Assembly (NCBI GenBank): GCA_015179125.1
Contig: WHVA01000096.1
Location: 211,380-275,379, forward strand
DNA from: Gautieria morchelliformis
Taxonomy: Eukaryota; Basidiomycota; Agaricomycetes; Gomphales; Gomphaceae
Direction of reading: 5' to 3'
DNA: 64,000 nt
Of the stretch, positions 32,727 through 43,221 are shown piece after piece. The notes under the pieces were generated by a model. The model saw nothing but the letters and a program-made list of their open reading frames with translations. It was not told the origin of the DNA and made no database searches. Positions within the stretch are counted from its first letter, which is position 1, and every line of letters begins with the position of its first letter. The translations under genes and the position numbers were made by a program.

Positions 32727-32950
32727 TAATATAAAGGAGTAGTAGTCTATGTTACAGAAGTCCTAAGGGGAGGTATACGATGTTTTTACGTGACAGTACA
32801 TATCGAGAAAGACTAGTTAAGAATAAAAACGAGGGCAGTGCCGGATAGATGAACAAGGTATTATTATGTTGCACAAGTTGGCCAAGGCAATGCTGAAAAG
32901 GGTGTGGAATGGGGGATAAGCAATGAAGGGATTCCTAGCATTGAGGGGTA
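32727..32950. other. Short convergent spacer
   Basis: 224 bp between two converging genes, A/G-rich, with no gene or named signal. Confidence 0.3.
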
Positions 32951-34485
32951 TCACAGGTCGCCCCCGCCACCAAACACCGTCCTAGTGTTCCCGCTACCTA
33001 AGCGGGGCCTGGGGCGATCTACAACGCCGACATTTTGCGGGACGGGGGCTCGTACCACACGCTCACGCCTGGCCGCACCACAGGTCTCGCATTCGCCCGT
33101 ACTGCGCAGCTCTTCGACCTCGACTTTAAGATTTCTGATCTGACCCTCGAGCTCCCAAATATGCTGCTGCCACATCTTGCGCGAGTTGACGATCTGTTCT
33201 TGCAGAGCCACAATCACATTCGACGGGTCTTCGCTCTGGATTGCGCCTAGAGCTGGCGGAGGACCAACTAGGGGGAGCAAGGTTGGCGTCATGGGTGGAT
33301 CGGATGCCGTGGACGTGGAATTTGAACGCGAGTAACTAAACCCGGGTGTCGTAGGTGGCTCTTCCACGCGCCTTATTATTGAAGGAACAGCTGTCGTCTC
33401 AGCAGGTGCGAGTAGTTCCGGAAACTTGGCACTAAAAATCGTAGAGACGGGCCGTAAAGACAACCCTTGGAACGCCGTCTGCGTGGGAGGCGCCGAGGCA
33501 GTCGGCCTAGACAAATCTGAACTTAACGTGCCAGGAGGCTGGGATTCACTAGCTGCCACCGATGGCCCCTGAGCAGACGTCTGTGCTGGGCTATGGCTTG
33601 CTGCGGGTAACGGCGCTGAGGCCTGACGAAGACGAGGGGGTGATGCAGGTTTCGTACTCGGTTCCTCTTGGCTAGGCCGAGTGGGGGTACCAGAGGCGGG
33701 GAATGACGGCGAAGTGACAACCACCGAAAGGGGTAGGGGAGGCGGGATGCGCTTAATGTTGTGAAGAGCTGCACTTGGCAACGGAGGGGCCGTCTCGCTG
33801 TTGGACGGAGGAAGCTGGGGTGGAGTTGACATGGAACGAATGGGGTAATCCGACGCCTTGGCATCTCTGTCCCGGTCTTTTTCTTTGCCTTGAAACAACT
33901 TCATGAAGGCGCTTCTCTTGTGTTTTATTGTCTTTGCAGGGACGGCACTACCGTCTACAGTGGCACTCGAGTCGCTCCCAGCCATATGCTTCCCAGAGTT
34001 CGCGGTAGGGGGCCTCGGATGCGGAATCATTTTGTGGTGCTGCATGCTTGGTCCTTGCGAAGGATCAGAGAACGGAGCATGTGAAAAATCCTGACGCTGC
34101 ATCGGGCCACGAACGCTGTTCTCCACAATAACACCCGGGGCCAGGCCTAAACCAGCCACCAGGGTCGAGCTCGGGGTGGATCTCGGGGTGTATGTGTTTC
34201 CATCGTAACCGCTTTGTCCTTGCCCGCGATTTGGGGCATTCTGGGCACGGGCCCTAGCCTGTTCGAGTGTGATAAGATTGTGCATCGGACTTCCGGGCTG
34301 ATCTCCATATACGACCATGGGTCCCACAGGGCTCGAGGGCACTGGTCTCGAAGAGCTACGGGTTTTTGGTTGGGCGCCAAGGTGTGATGTGTCGGCGCGT
34401 CCATCTTGCTCGCCAAACAAAGTCCGTGGCGGCATTGCCGGAAGCGGTAACCCACCTGCGGAAGCCTTGCGGAGACCCGTGGTGT

Positions 34486-34516
<31 letters not shown>

Positions 34517-35689
34517 TGTTGATTCCGATGTACGGCGCAAAGGCGAGATTTGCTTTTCACGTTCATCAAAAGCTCTCTCGTGACTCGGGGCAGGGGTTCG
34601 AGGAAGTGGTACTGGTGGCGCAGATGTAGCCGCCGGAAGCAAATCAGGATTCGCATATGGATGAACGCATCGGTCGGAGTGGGAGGGCGAGGCGGAACGA
34701 ATGGAAGGGGCGGACCCGCCACGCGACGAATATGACATATCTTGAGGACGAAATGGGTGTGTAGGGAAAGGAAACGGTTCCACGGGGGATACAGTGCGAG
34801 CACGACCGTAGGGGTATTTGTCTGACGATAGAGAATCTGTTGCGGAGTGCGAGGATCTAGACGAAGATGTCACAGTACTAAAGTAACATGACGCAGAATG
34901 AGCGTTGTTCCCACATGCAGACTAGACCACGTACGGGATAGCGCTATGGCTGTGTGACGCCCCCGAGAGATGAGGTCCGTAAGGACCTCCCTGTGACTCG
35001 CGAGTCTGCTGGCGATACATACCATTCGTCCCGCCACTGCCCTTTCTACCCGGGGCAGGCAGAGGGCCTGGACTACGACTCCGCGTTGTAAAGCCAAGAC
35101 CTTTTGCGGTTGGCTTGTCCTGATCTCTGCTCCTCCTCGTCTTGTCGCTGAATGTGGACGCTGTAGCACTGCCAGGTTCCCCTTCCCCTTCCTCTTCCTC
35201 TTCCTCCAGCAAACCATCCCCGAATTCCCAGGGCGCCCTGCTAACATACCTCATTTTGGGACCAAGCCTCATACGCGTGTCCTCCACGGTCTCTTCAGAA
35301 GGAGAGCCTTCAGCCGAAGGCACAGGGCTTGGATGCAAGAGGGGTGGTCTTGGGGCCAGGGCAGAGATGAATGAGACATCATCGTCTGCAGGAGGATACA
35401 ATGAGCGGTCATCTTGGTCATAAGAATTTCGTGTGTAAAAGGTGAGAGCGTCGTCATCGTCGTCGTCGAAACTGGATCGATCCTGACCCGACAAGGACGT
35501 CTGATAGCCTGAATGTAGCCAGTCTCCTCTCGCGTGTGATTGGGTATTCGGTGAGTATTCGGCACGGCTGTATATAGAGGGAGAGTCTGAGCGTTGTGAA
35601 TAGGAAACTGAAGTGTAGCGAGTGTGTGCTTGTTCGTCAATGACGGCCTGGTCTGATGTTGGGGAGCGTGGATGGCGTGAAGTCAACAT
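32951..35689 (-). CDS. Large intrinsically disordered protein with C-terminal coiled coil
   Basis: No family assigned. Two exons, 35689-34935 and 34877-32951, close at 893 residues. The start MLTSRHPRSPTSDQ follows a clear break in coding character. Most of the protein is Ser/Pro-rich with poly-Asp (five), poly-Glu (six) and poly-Pro (seven) runs. A basic patch, KHKRSAFMKLFQGKEKDRDR, sits near residue 575. The only ordered stretch is near the C-terminus: VALQEQIVNSRKMWQQHIWE and then IRNLKVEVEELR, a likely coiled coil, followed by the CETCGAARR cysteine pair. Such proteins are common in Agaricomycetes and usually uncharacterised; a scaffold role is inference. Confidence 0.75.
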
Positions 35690-37268
35690 AATACAAGAAA
35701 AACAATAAGAAAAAAGAGACGAGTGGTGGGATGGTTTATACGCTCGATGTCAACGCTATAGACTGGCGGTGGACGGTGACAAGGAGGAAGGGGCCAGCAT
35801 GCCAATGTGAAACTCTCGTCGACAGATTAGGTAATAGCTAATTCATTACCGTAAACGGAGCTTACTGATTTTGGGCTACCCGTCGTACTACTTCTACCGC
35901 CCCGTAGACTCTGACGTCCTCCAAAGGCGAGGAGAGCATGTGAGTGCGACGAGGTCTCGAGTGAATCTGCACTGGTTGGCTTACCGAGGAGATTTCGTCG
36001 CGGGATCCAACCCAATCAGAAGCGGTATATCTATCGTTGTGAACCACATCGCAGAAGCTGGGAAAAGATCATGCACATGGACTGGCTCATATCAGGCGTG
36101 CCATGGTTATTGCAATGGGTGGTTTGGCATGCAACAGTCGCCTTGCAAAGCACAGGCCTGATATCATTATGGGCTCACGCACGCATCGATCTGACTGACA
36201 CAAAGGAAGTGGACAATCAATGAAATAGGCGTGTAGCCCATACTTACGCAAGAAACGTTGTGTTTACATTTCACAGATTTTCAATCTAAACCCTTGCTCT
36301 GCAGGCTTTCGGTCGCGACCTCCGTCTTGAGCAGGGGGATCGACGTCTAATATAGCTGACTGGCACACTGCAACATTCCGAAGCCTTGTCAGACCTTCTG
36401 CCTCATGACAGCACAGCACAGCATCCCCCTACCAACACGTGCCAGGCCCCAACATGATGCACTGCCCTGACGTCACAGCAGCAGGACAAACGGACTTCCA
36501 CATAGGCCTATTTCCTATTTCCCCCGACAAATACCAGAACTCGTGCGCTAGAAATTTTCCGAGTGACTGCGATTGGCAATAGAGCTCAGGCATACACGGT
36601 AGATATTTCGAGGCATCTGTCCATATTCGCAACTGTCGGCCGGGCCCAAGTGCGGTAGGGTTTTGCTGTGTGGTTGAGATAGGGACCCACTGGATTTCCA
36701 ACGACCGGCCTGCACCAACATACCGAGGACAGTGCTCGCATCCGCGGCGTCAAAGGATGCTTGCAACGCCTGGGCTGATTGGAGCGCTAATTATAGCTCC
36801 CCGCTGTCTCTAGCGTAAGAAATCTCTGCGCATGATGTCCGCCATCCGGGAAATGTAGGGAACGCAATTCAGACAATTCAGACAATGCGTGTACTTTGTC
36901 TCGGGTACTCATTGTCCACAATTCCTTGATGCAGTGTAGGAGACAATAACCACCGCAAAATTAGCCGTTTTTGCTTGCCGCATTGCTGTGGCACAATTGT
37001 TTTAAGTCCGAGCATTTGCTTTATATGTCTTAGCTTATATAAGCGTTGCGAGTAGACCTAACCGGTGCTTCTGGCTATATATGATGCTTGCAATGGTGCG
37101 CTAAACTTCTCAGCCCTCACGAAAGCCCCCAAGGTCAAGAGCCCTGTCACTGACATCATTTCAGTAAGCTCTGAAGCAGTCTGGACTTCACCCTCCTTGT
37201 ACTGATCGCTGGCGATTTTTTCTATTCATGTTCTTCAGTCTCTCGGTATATTGTCGTCGCCAGCTCCA
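35690..37268. other. Long intergenic region
   Basis: About 1.6 kb between divergent genes. A donor-like gtaagctccg at about 35865 (minus strand), with acceptor-like ctatag near 35760, could form a 5' UTR intron of the disordered-protein gene. Past 36000 the sequence is low in coding character, with a TATA-like tatatatgatg near 37078. The last 200 bp presumably form the permease promoter. No gene is supported. Confidence 0.35.
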
Positions 37269-38981
37269 ATGGTCACTGGAAAGTCAATCGCAACTCTGGT
37301 GGTGTTCATCATCTCTATCATATTCGTGATCCAGCCAGTGCATGTCCCTGTTCGTCTGCCACATCTTGGTCGCCGAAAAATTCCAGTCACTCTCACGACT
37401 GCACCGATTGTCGCGATTGCTATCCTCTGGGCATCACAATGCATAGATCCTGCAGTCATTCGCAGTGGCATCGTTGGCACACAGGGTGTCAAACCGTATA
37501 ACATCCTCATCCTTTTCTTTTCCCTGGCATACATGGCCATCACCTTGGACGTTACCGGAATACTACAGTCTGCCGCGTACTGGGTCAGCAATCGCGGTGG
37601 TGCGGACGGCTGGAAGCTGTTCTTCTACTTCTATGTCATGCTCACCCTGGTAAGCGTAGTTATCGGTAACGATCCCGTTATCCTCTCCGGCACTGCGTTT
37701 TTAGTCTATTACACACGAGTCGTCGAGGAGCTGCAACCACTGCCCTGGCTCATTTCAGAGTTTGCAGCCGCAAACACCGCCAGTATGGTCCTGTTTGTAG
37801 GAAACCCTACCAACGTTGTCATCTGTGAAGGCTTTGCCGTCAATAACGCTGCCTTTACCGCCTACACGATCGTCCCGTTTCTGGCGTGCAATGTCGCATG
37901 CTTTATCGCACTTGCAGTCCAGTACCGCTCTCCAAAACACCTCCCAAGGAAGATTACGCCTACCCAATTGGACGTGCGCTCTGTACTGCTGGATCCCCGC
38001 AGTGCTCTGATCGGGAGCATCTGGTTAGGGACCTGCCTTGCCGTTTGCATCGTTGTCAGTTTTTTCAACGTCGACGTATGGATGATCAGCCTGCCCTTTG
38101 CCGTCACCAAGTTTATATATGACTTGGCATGGGATCATTACCGATACGAAAATAACAGACCAATGCTTGGCCGAGGTCAATCTGACCCAGAGGAGAAAAT
38201 CCCCGAGGAAAGTCCCCGTCCATTCAGCGACGATTCACGCTCGTCCACGTTCAAGAGTTCACGCCGGCAGACTACGCTTCGTTCCACGGCTGAAACACTC
38301 GTTAATGAAGGTCCGAGTCAGGAACCGGCCCCCAACAATAAAACAAAAGACATACAACAATACCCCATTCCGGAACACGAACCCTCTACATCTCCATTAC
38401 CCTCTACTTCTCCATTCCCCCCTACTTCTCCATTCCCCACCCCATCATTCCAGACGCGCGTCAAAGCCCGTTTTCCTACATTCTTCAAAGCCCTCCCACG
38501 TCTTCCATTTGCCCTCGTCCCGTTCGCCTTTTCACAATTTATCCTTATTGAAGCTCTAGCTCATCAGGGTTGGATCGACGTTTTTGCCACTTGGCTTGTC
38601 CGTGCTACCAAGCTTCAAATATACCCCACCATCTGGGTCATCGGCGTCCTTGGCGTCCTCCTATGTAATCTCTCTGGAACAAACATTGGCGCTACGATTC
38701 TCCTGACAAAAGTCGTACGCGCGGCCGATATGCCGGTTCACAGCCTAAGGGCCGCCGCTATTGCACTGGCCGTGGCAAGTAATATCGGCGCCGTCAGCTT
38801 CACCTTCTCGGCGAGTCTGGCAGGACTGTTGTGGAAATCAATATTAGACCAGAAGAAGATACAAGTGAAGCAGTGGGAGTTTGCGAAATGGAATGTTTTA
38901 CCTTTGGCGGCCATGACGGCCGTTGGGCTGTCCGCGGTGTCGGTTGAGATGGCTGTATTGTATGGAGGCAAGGCGTCATGA
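37269..38981 (+). CDS. ArsB/NhaD-like anion permease (ion transporter superfamily)
   Basis: Polytopic permease of the arsenite/citrate-type family (CitMHS fold); the exported ion is not certain. A single uninterrupted frame from the ATG at 37269 gives 570 residues, and there are about eleven hydrophobic segments. Family-like features are GNDPVILSGTAFLVYYTR and FVGNPTNVVICEGFAVNN in the first half and LLCNLSGTNIGATILLTK with ASNIGAVSFTFSASLAGLLW in the second (GNPTN and GTNIGA are the paired substrate loops). A cytosolic loop of about 120 residues is Ser/Pro-rich, with repeated TSPFP units. It has no introns, unlike every neighbour, so recent acquisition or retrocopy is possible but not shown. 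Confidence 0.8.
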   Translation: MVTGKSIATLVVFIISIIFVIQPVHVPVRLPHLGRRKIPVTLTTAPIVAIAILWASQCIDPAVIRSGIVGTQGVKPYNILILFFSLAYMAITLDVTGILQSAAYWVSNRGGADGWKLFFYFYVMLTLVSVVIGNDPVILSGTAFLVYYTRVVEELQPLPWLISEFAAANTASMVLFVGNPTNVVICEGFAVNNAAFTAYTIVPFLACNVACFIALAVQYRSPKHLPRKITPTQLDVRSVLLDPRSALIGSIWLGTCLAVCIVVSFFNVDVWMISLPFAVTKFIYDLAWDHYRYENNRPMLGRGQSDPEEKIPEESPRPFSDDSRSSTFKSSRRQTTLRSTAETLVNEGPSQEPAPNNKTKDIQQYPIPEHEPSTSPLPSTSPFPPTSPFPTPSFQTRVKARFPTFFKALPRLPFALVPFAFSQFILIEALAHQGWIDVFATWLVRATKLQIYPTIWVIGVLGVLLCNLSGTNIGATILLTKVVRAADMPVHSLRAAAIALAVASNIGAVSFTFSASLAGLLWKSILDQKKIQVKQWEFAKWNVLPLAAMTAVGLSAVSVEMAVLYGGKAS

Positions 38982-39720
38982 CGTACTTGTGGTGAGAGGT
39001 TTCCCCGCGCTTACATAAATTGAGCACAAAGGTTGACTGTGTTTATATTCAAAGCCCCGGGGCAGCTTTTCGGACCCGGGGCAGCTTTCGGACCAGCAGC
39101 TTGCTCAGTGTCTTGAGTCAGTCGGTCCGACGGGATCCTACGACAGCACCGACCATACCAACATGGCTTGACTGGGGAACACGACCCTTCCAAAGTCATC
39201 TAGGGAATGGCGCTTAGAATGATCCCACACATGCATCATCCAAGGCAAATGGTTGCATGTATTTACGATTTTGTTACGGAGACTAATCCCCGACTCCGAC
39301 TGAAAGGAGGGAGGGTTCTGTCGACACAACCTGGCTGGATTTACAGTATCTGGTGCGAATTATGATGGATTATGTTAGATATGCTTATTTATGTCCTTCT
39401 TGGTTTTACCCTGCACGTTCGTCATCATTCTGAGATTATGTTCGTTTCTATCCTTACCGCGGCCTGCTGACGCCGAGATTTATTTATAATACCCATAAGG
39501 AGTCGGGGACTGGCGCTAATGCGCCGCTACGGGATGCACTATTGCTGTACTATTATCCCTGTTTCGTTCCTACATTGGTGTACCATGCGTGTGTTCTAGC
39601 AGATGAAGGATACCCAATTACGAACATTCACACATAATGGCCAGCATGTATATATTGATAATTTATATAGATGCAATGTTGACAGTGGTACAGCTATAGA
39701 CGACAAGATCCAATTCCGGG
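38982..39720. other. Intergenic, with a short direct repeat
   Basis: No gene. At about 39054-39100 the block cccggggcagctttcggacc occurs twice in tandem with one-base differences. The remainder is AT-rich toward 39600 and leads into retroelement debris. Confidence 0.5.
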
Positions 39721-40320
39721 AGAGCAACGGTGACAATGAGGTGGGTACCGGGGCACGAGGTGTCAGGGGCAATGAACGGGCGGACAGGGAGGCGAAGAGG
39801 ACAGCGAAAGGCGATTCCACCAAAGAACGAGACGAGCTACCAGTATGCAGAGGCAAGATGCCGGTCAGCAGATCGGCGGAGCTGCAGAGACATCACAAGA
39901 CCTTGAAAGCGCGTCAAAGACGCCTTTGCAAAATCACCGAGGGCGCGGTACATGCACAAAATCGACCCGTCGTTACCATCCATGGCGTACATGAGGCTCA
40001 GCAACGGGCTAGCGCGAAGACACAGCTCACTCCTGGTACAGCTGAGGACGGGACACGCGCCGCTAGCAAGAGACCTGGTAAAGCCGATTCACCGACATGC
40101 GCAGCCTGCCGTAGCGATGACGAAACCGCGCACCACTTCCTCATCCGATGTCCGGCGTACAGCGAACAACGGAGGAAAGCTGAAGCGAGGGGCAAGGTCG
40201 GTCAGCAGTACTGACCAGACCGAAGGCGATGGCGCCGCTGTTCCAGTACGTGAACGAAACAGGAAGGTTCAGTCAAACTTTCGGAGACGTCGCGCTGCCA
40301 GAGGGAGGTGACTAGAGGGA
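39721..40320 (+). pseudogene. Non-LTR retrotransposon RNase H / C-terminal relic
   Basis: Pieces of the 3' end of a LINE-type polyprotein in changing frames. RNase H end: WVPGHE in one frame, then GVRGNERADREAKRTAKG in the next. This is followed by LPVSRSAELQRHHKTLKARQ, then in another frame KIDPSLPSMAYMRLSNGLA and SSLLVQLRTGHAPL, and finally CAACRSDDETAHHFLIRCPAY, the CCHC-like end. At least three frame changes within 500 bp, and no reverse transcriptase upstream, so it is a 5'-truncated dead copy. Confidence 0.75.
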
Positions 40321-40423
40321 GAGAGCTAGACGGAAAACCAGCCCGCGCGCAACGCGCGGGAGCAACTACTAGCACACAAGCAAGCAAATGAGGAGTCATG
40401 CTAAGCATGATATATGCACGCTT

Positions 40424-40540
40424 ACCGTTGACTACCTGGCATGTAATCTGAATGTCTTCTTGCCCGGTCATGAACACTAGTATGTCGCCAGGAGGAAGTG
40501 AGAGGTGAATTTGCAACACCTGTTTCACCGGACAGGCTCG
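40424..40540 (-). pseudogene. Relic of a PRP16-like DEAH-box splicing helicase
   Basis: About 36 codons open on the minus strand read [20 protein letters not shown] and then [15 protein letters not shown]. This is the highly conserved segment of DEAH helicases ([15 protein letters not shown]) with the QVLQIHLS lead typical of Prp16. Nothing before or after continues the helicase, so it is a fragment, possibly a single exon, carried here by duplication or a mobile element. Confidence 0.65.
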
Positions 40541-40807
40541 GGACACAGTCCAAAGGGCTCTTGCGGACATAGATACGAGGGTACGGACACAACGAGCATG
40601 TTGACGGAAATTTTGTATGCTTCGTCTTACATAGGGCGCGCCCCCAAAAGACAAAAATGGATATAAAAAAAGAAGAAAAAAGATCCAATTCGGTATATTT
40701 GGTATCAAGAAATGCATGTATGTACTTATGCATAGATATATGAATCCACAAATTCCGACATATCCCGTTCCAAGGCCCTTAATAGATTCAAGTCCTGTCG
40801 ACCGCAT

Positions 40808-42875
40808 TCATCGTAGCCATCCACTCTTCACACTATTTCGTGCCGTCTCCCGGTTGTTCCTCGCGACGAGACGCTCCCAATACATGACCGGCCACGATAA
40901 CCAAACCCACCAAGGCCGTGCCACCAAGTTACCGTTTTCGTCGCGTTCTTCCCAATTCCCTTGCAATGCCACTACAAACCACATCGTGAGGGCTGTGAGT
41001 GGCAAGGCGGTTGCAAAATAGTGCCCGAGCGTTCCACTCGAGTCCGGGTTGATTTCTATCACGTTCATGCCAAATGCGTTCTGTGATCAGGATCAGCGTT
41101 GACGCTGAGCATTTACCTGCTCCCGGGGTACAGGGCGGGACGTACAGATACGAAGGAGGCCGGTAAAAATACCATCGTGAGATACGCTATTTGCTTCATT
41201 GCAGTACTGTCGCGCACCGCCGCCTCTGTAAGTTTTTTCATGCGTTTACTGTCTTCGAGGTTAACACTGCTAAACGCCTTGTCGATTCATCAATATCACG
41301 ATTCACCAAATTGTGAAAACGAACGAACCAACTGCATGATGTTCTGAAGTCGCTTGTCCCAGGAAACCCTGCTAGCCGAGAGTCTTTCAATCTGAATTAA
41401 CAGATTCTTGCACTCCTTGTCCAATAGCTTCTTCGACCAGAATCGATTCGAGTCCGAATCCATTGCGGGATTTGGCGTATCACGAACAAACTCCACCGAT
41501 TTACAAAAGTCGTCCAGAAGGGAAGCATAATGAAGAAGACGTGCTCGGACTATATGCAATTCTTGCGTAAACTTTATGCTCCGCAACTCAATGACTTCTA
41601 GTTCCTGATTATCCGTCCACGACGAGAATAAATATCTAAATCCACTTGAGCAGCGGCGCACACACCAACTGGCATATGTGCTCCCAGAGCCTCTCGAGCG
41701 CTTGATCCCATGCATAAAGCGCATACCAAAGTATGGTCAAGAACACAAACGTCGGGTCATTTGATCCTCGAAATATTTTGTTCCAGTAGACGCTCTGGCC
41801 GGCCAAATACACGCGACTGTGAAGACTGGACGCAGTAGTCACTTCTCGATAGAAAGTTGGCTGGTATGAAATAATGGTGCTGCTATCCTTGGCACGAAGC
41901 ATGTGCATGGCCAGGTGATCCAGGATAAGTACATCGTCAGTAGTGGGGTCGTCTTTACATGAAAGCTGACATGTCAAAGTTATGGCCGGCAATATAGTTG
42001 TAAACGACGAACCGGAGCGGAGAGGAAGAGGCTTTTGCGTATTGATCACCTCTTCGAGTGGTGGAACATTTTGAGCAGTAGAATAGGTCGAAATGTTAGT
42101 ATTGACTCTTGCCACCTGACTAGGGGAATACACAGCGTCTCGTTTTGTTGCACGAGGAAAGGACAAAGTGATCGTGATATCTAGCAGATAGCTCAGCGCT
42201 TGCTCTGTGAGAGTTATAGAGCATACGAATTACGATCTCCTTCGTGCTCGCGGAAGTCCTCTTGGTACCGGGATGGGATCCAGTTAACAGAGGATGTCCA
42301 GAAAAAAGGTTCGACTTTATATCTACCTGCCAGGTTATTTTGGAGAATAAATCATGGGGATAAGACAGACTTTGTTCCTAGCATCTGCAGCACTGGTACC
42401 GAAATGTTTTCGACAAACAAGGCCCGGACACGGACGTTGTCCGCACGTTTCTGATGACGCACAAGAGCACCCAGATTGACTGACTGATGCTGTGGTGTAA
42501 GACATTACTTACTGACTCCTGCAATATTCTCCAGAATTCCTCGTTGTCTGGCGCGCGCTGACTTCCAGGATCACAGAATTCGCCGCCATCCTTGACCTCG
42601 ACACGACGGATCACACATCGGGCTGACTGCGTGGTGGGCTGTTTCATCCTGCTCCGGGCTACTTGGTCTTTGGTCCAGTTTGGAAAGAGTGATTGAGGAT
42701 ACCCAGCCCAACATCCCTCGCACTGTCCGGTTGGATGGGGACACTGGTGTGGTTCTGAAGAGAGCTGCAGCGATGCAGGTTCAATGTCGTCCCTAAGATC
42801 CATCCAAGGCCAAGGTCCACAAGGAGCAGCATGCCGATGAGACGGTGCTTGGATGCGTGACAAGCGAACTACCAT
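40808..42875 (-). CDS. CorA-like metal ion transporter, copy A
   Basis: Fungal CorA/ZntB-like membrane protein. Recognised pieces from N to C: PSHRHAAPCGPWPWMDL, a Pro/Cys-rich stretch with LFPNWTKDQVARSRMK, then RVYLAGQSVYWNKIF, FLTILWYALYAWDQALERLW, and a helical stalk (ELHIVRARLLHYASLLDDF). Next comes MKQIAYLTMVFLPASF in the first membrane segment, the FGMNVIEINPDSSGTLGHYF loop carrying the GMN signature, and the second membrane segment. About six exons; several borders unresolved. The ATG at 42875 gives a shorter N-terminus than copy B, so the true start may be upstream (to about 43138). Paralogue of copy B next door. Confidence 0.7.
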
Positions 42876-43221
42876 TACTGCTGCTTCTGTCCACTGAACG
42901 AAGTTTCTGAGTCGCAGCCAGGGAAGTAGGTATGTGAGGAGTGGAACTTCGGAAGTGGGAGAGCAAGTGTACGAGGGTTCAGAGCACGAACAGCATTAAT
43001 GTGTTCCTTTCCCAAACCAGCAAGATTGGCACCGAATACAAAGTATGTATAAGTACAGTACCGGCACATATGTGTGGTGTACAAATAGTCGCCTTGCCCC
43101 GGTAAGGTAAACGCCCGCAGCAAATGCTGTTCGGGCACCGCGATTTGTTCTCATCCAAAGGTGTCGAAAGACCAAAGCAATCCAAAACAAAGTCCTGCCT
43201 CAAATAACAATTCTTGGCAAC

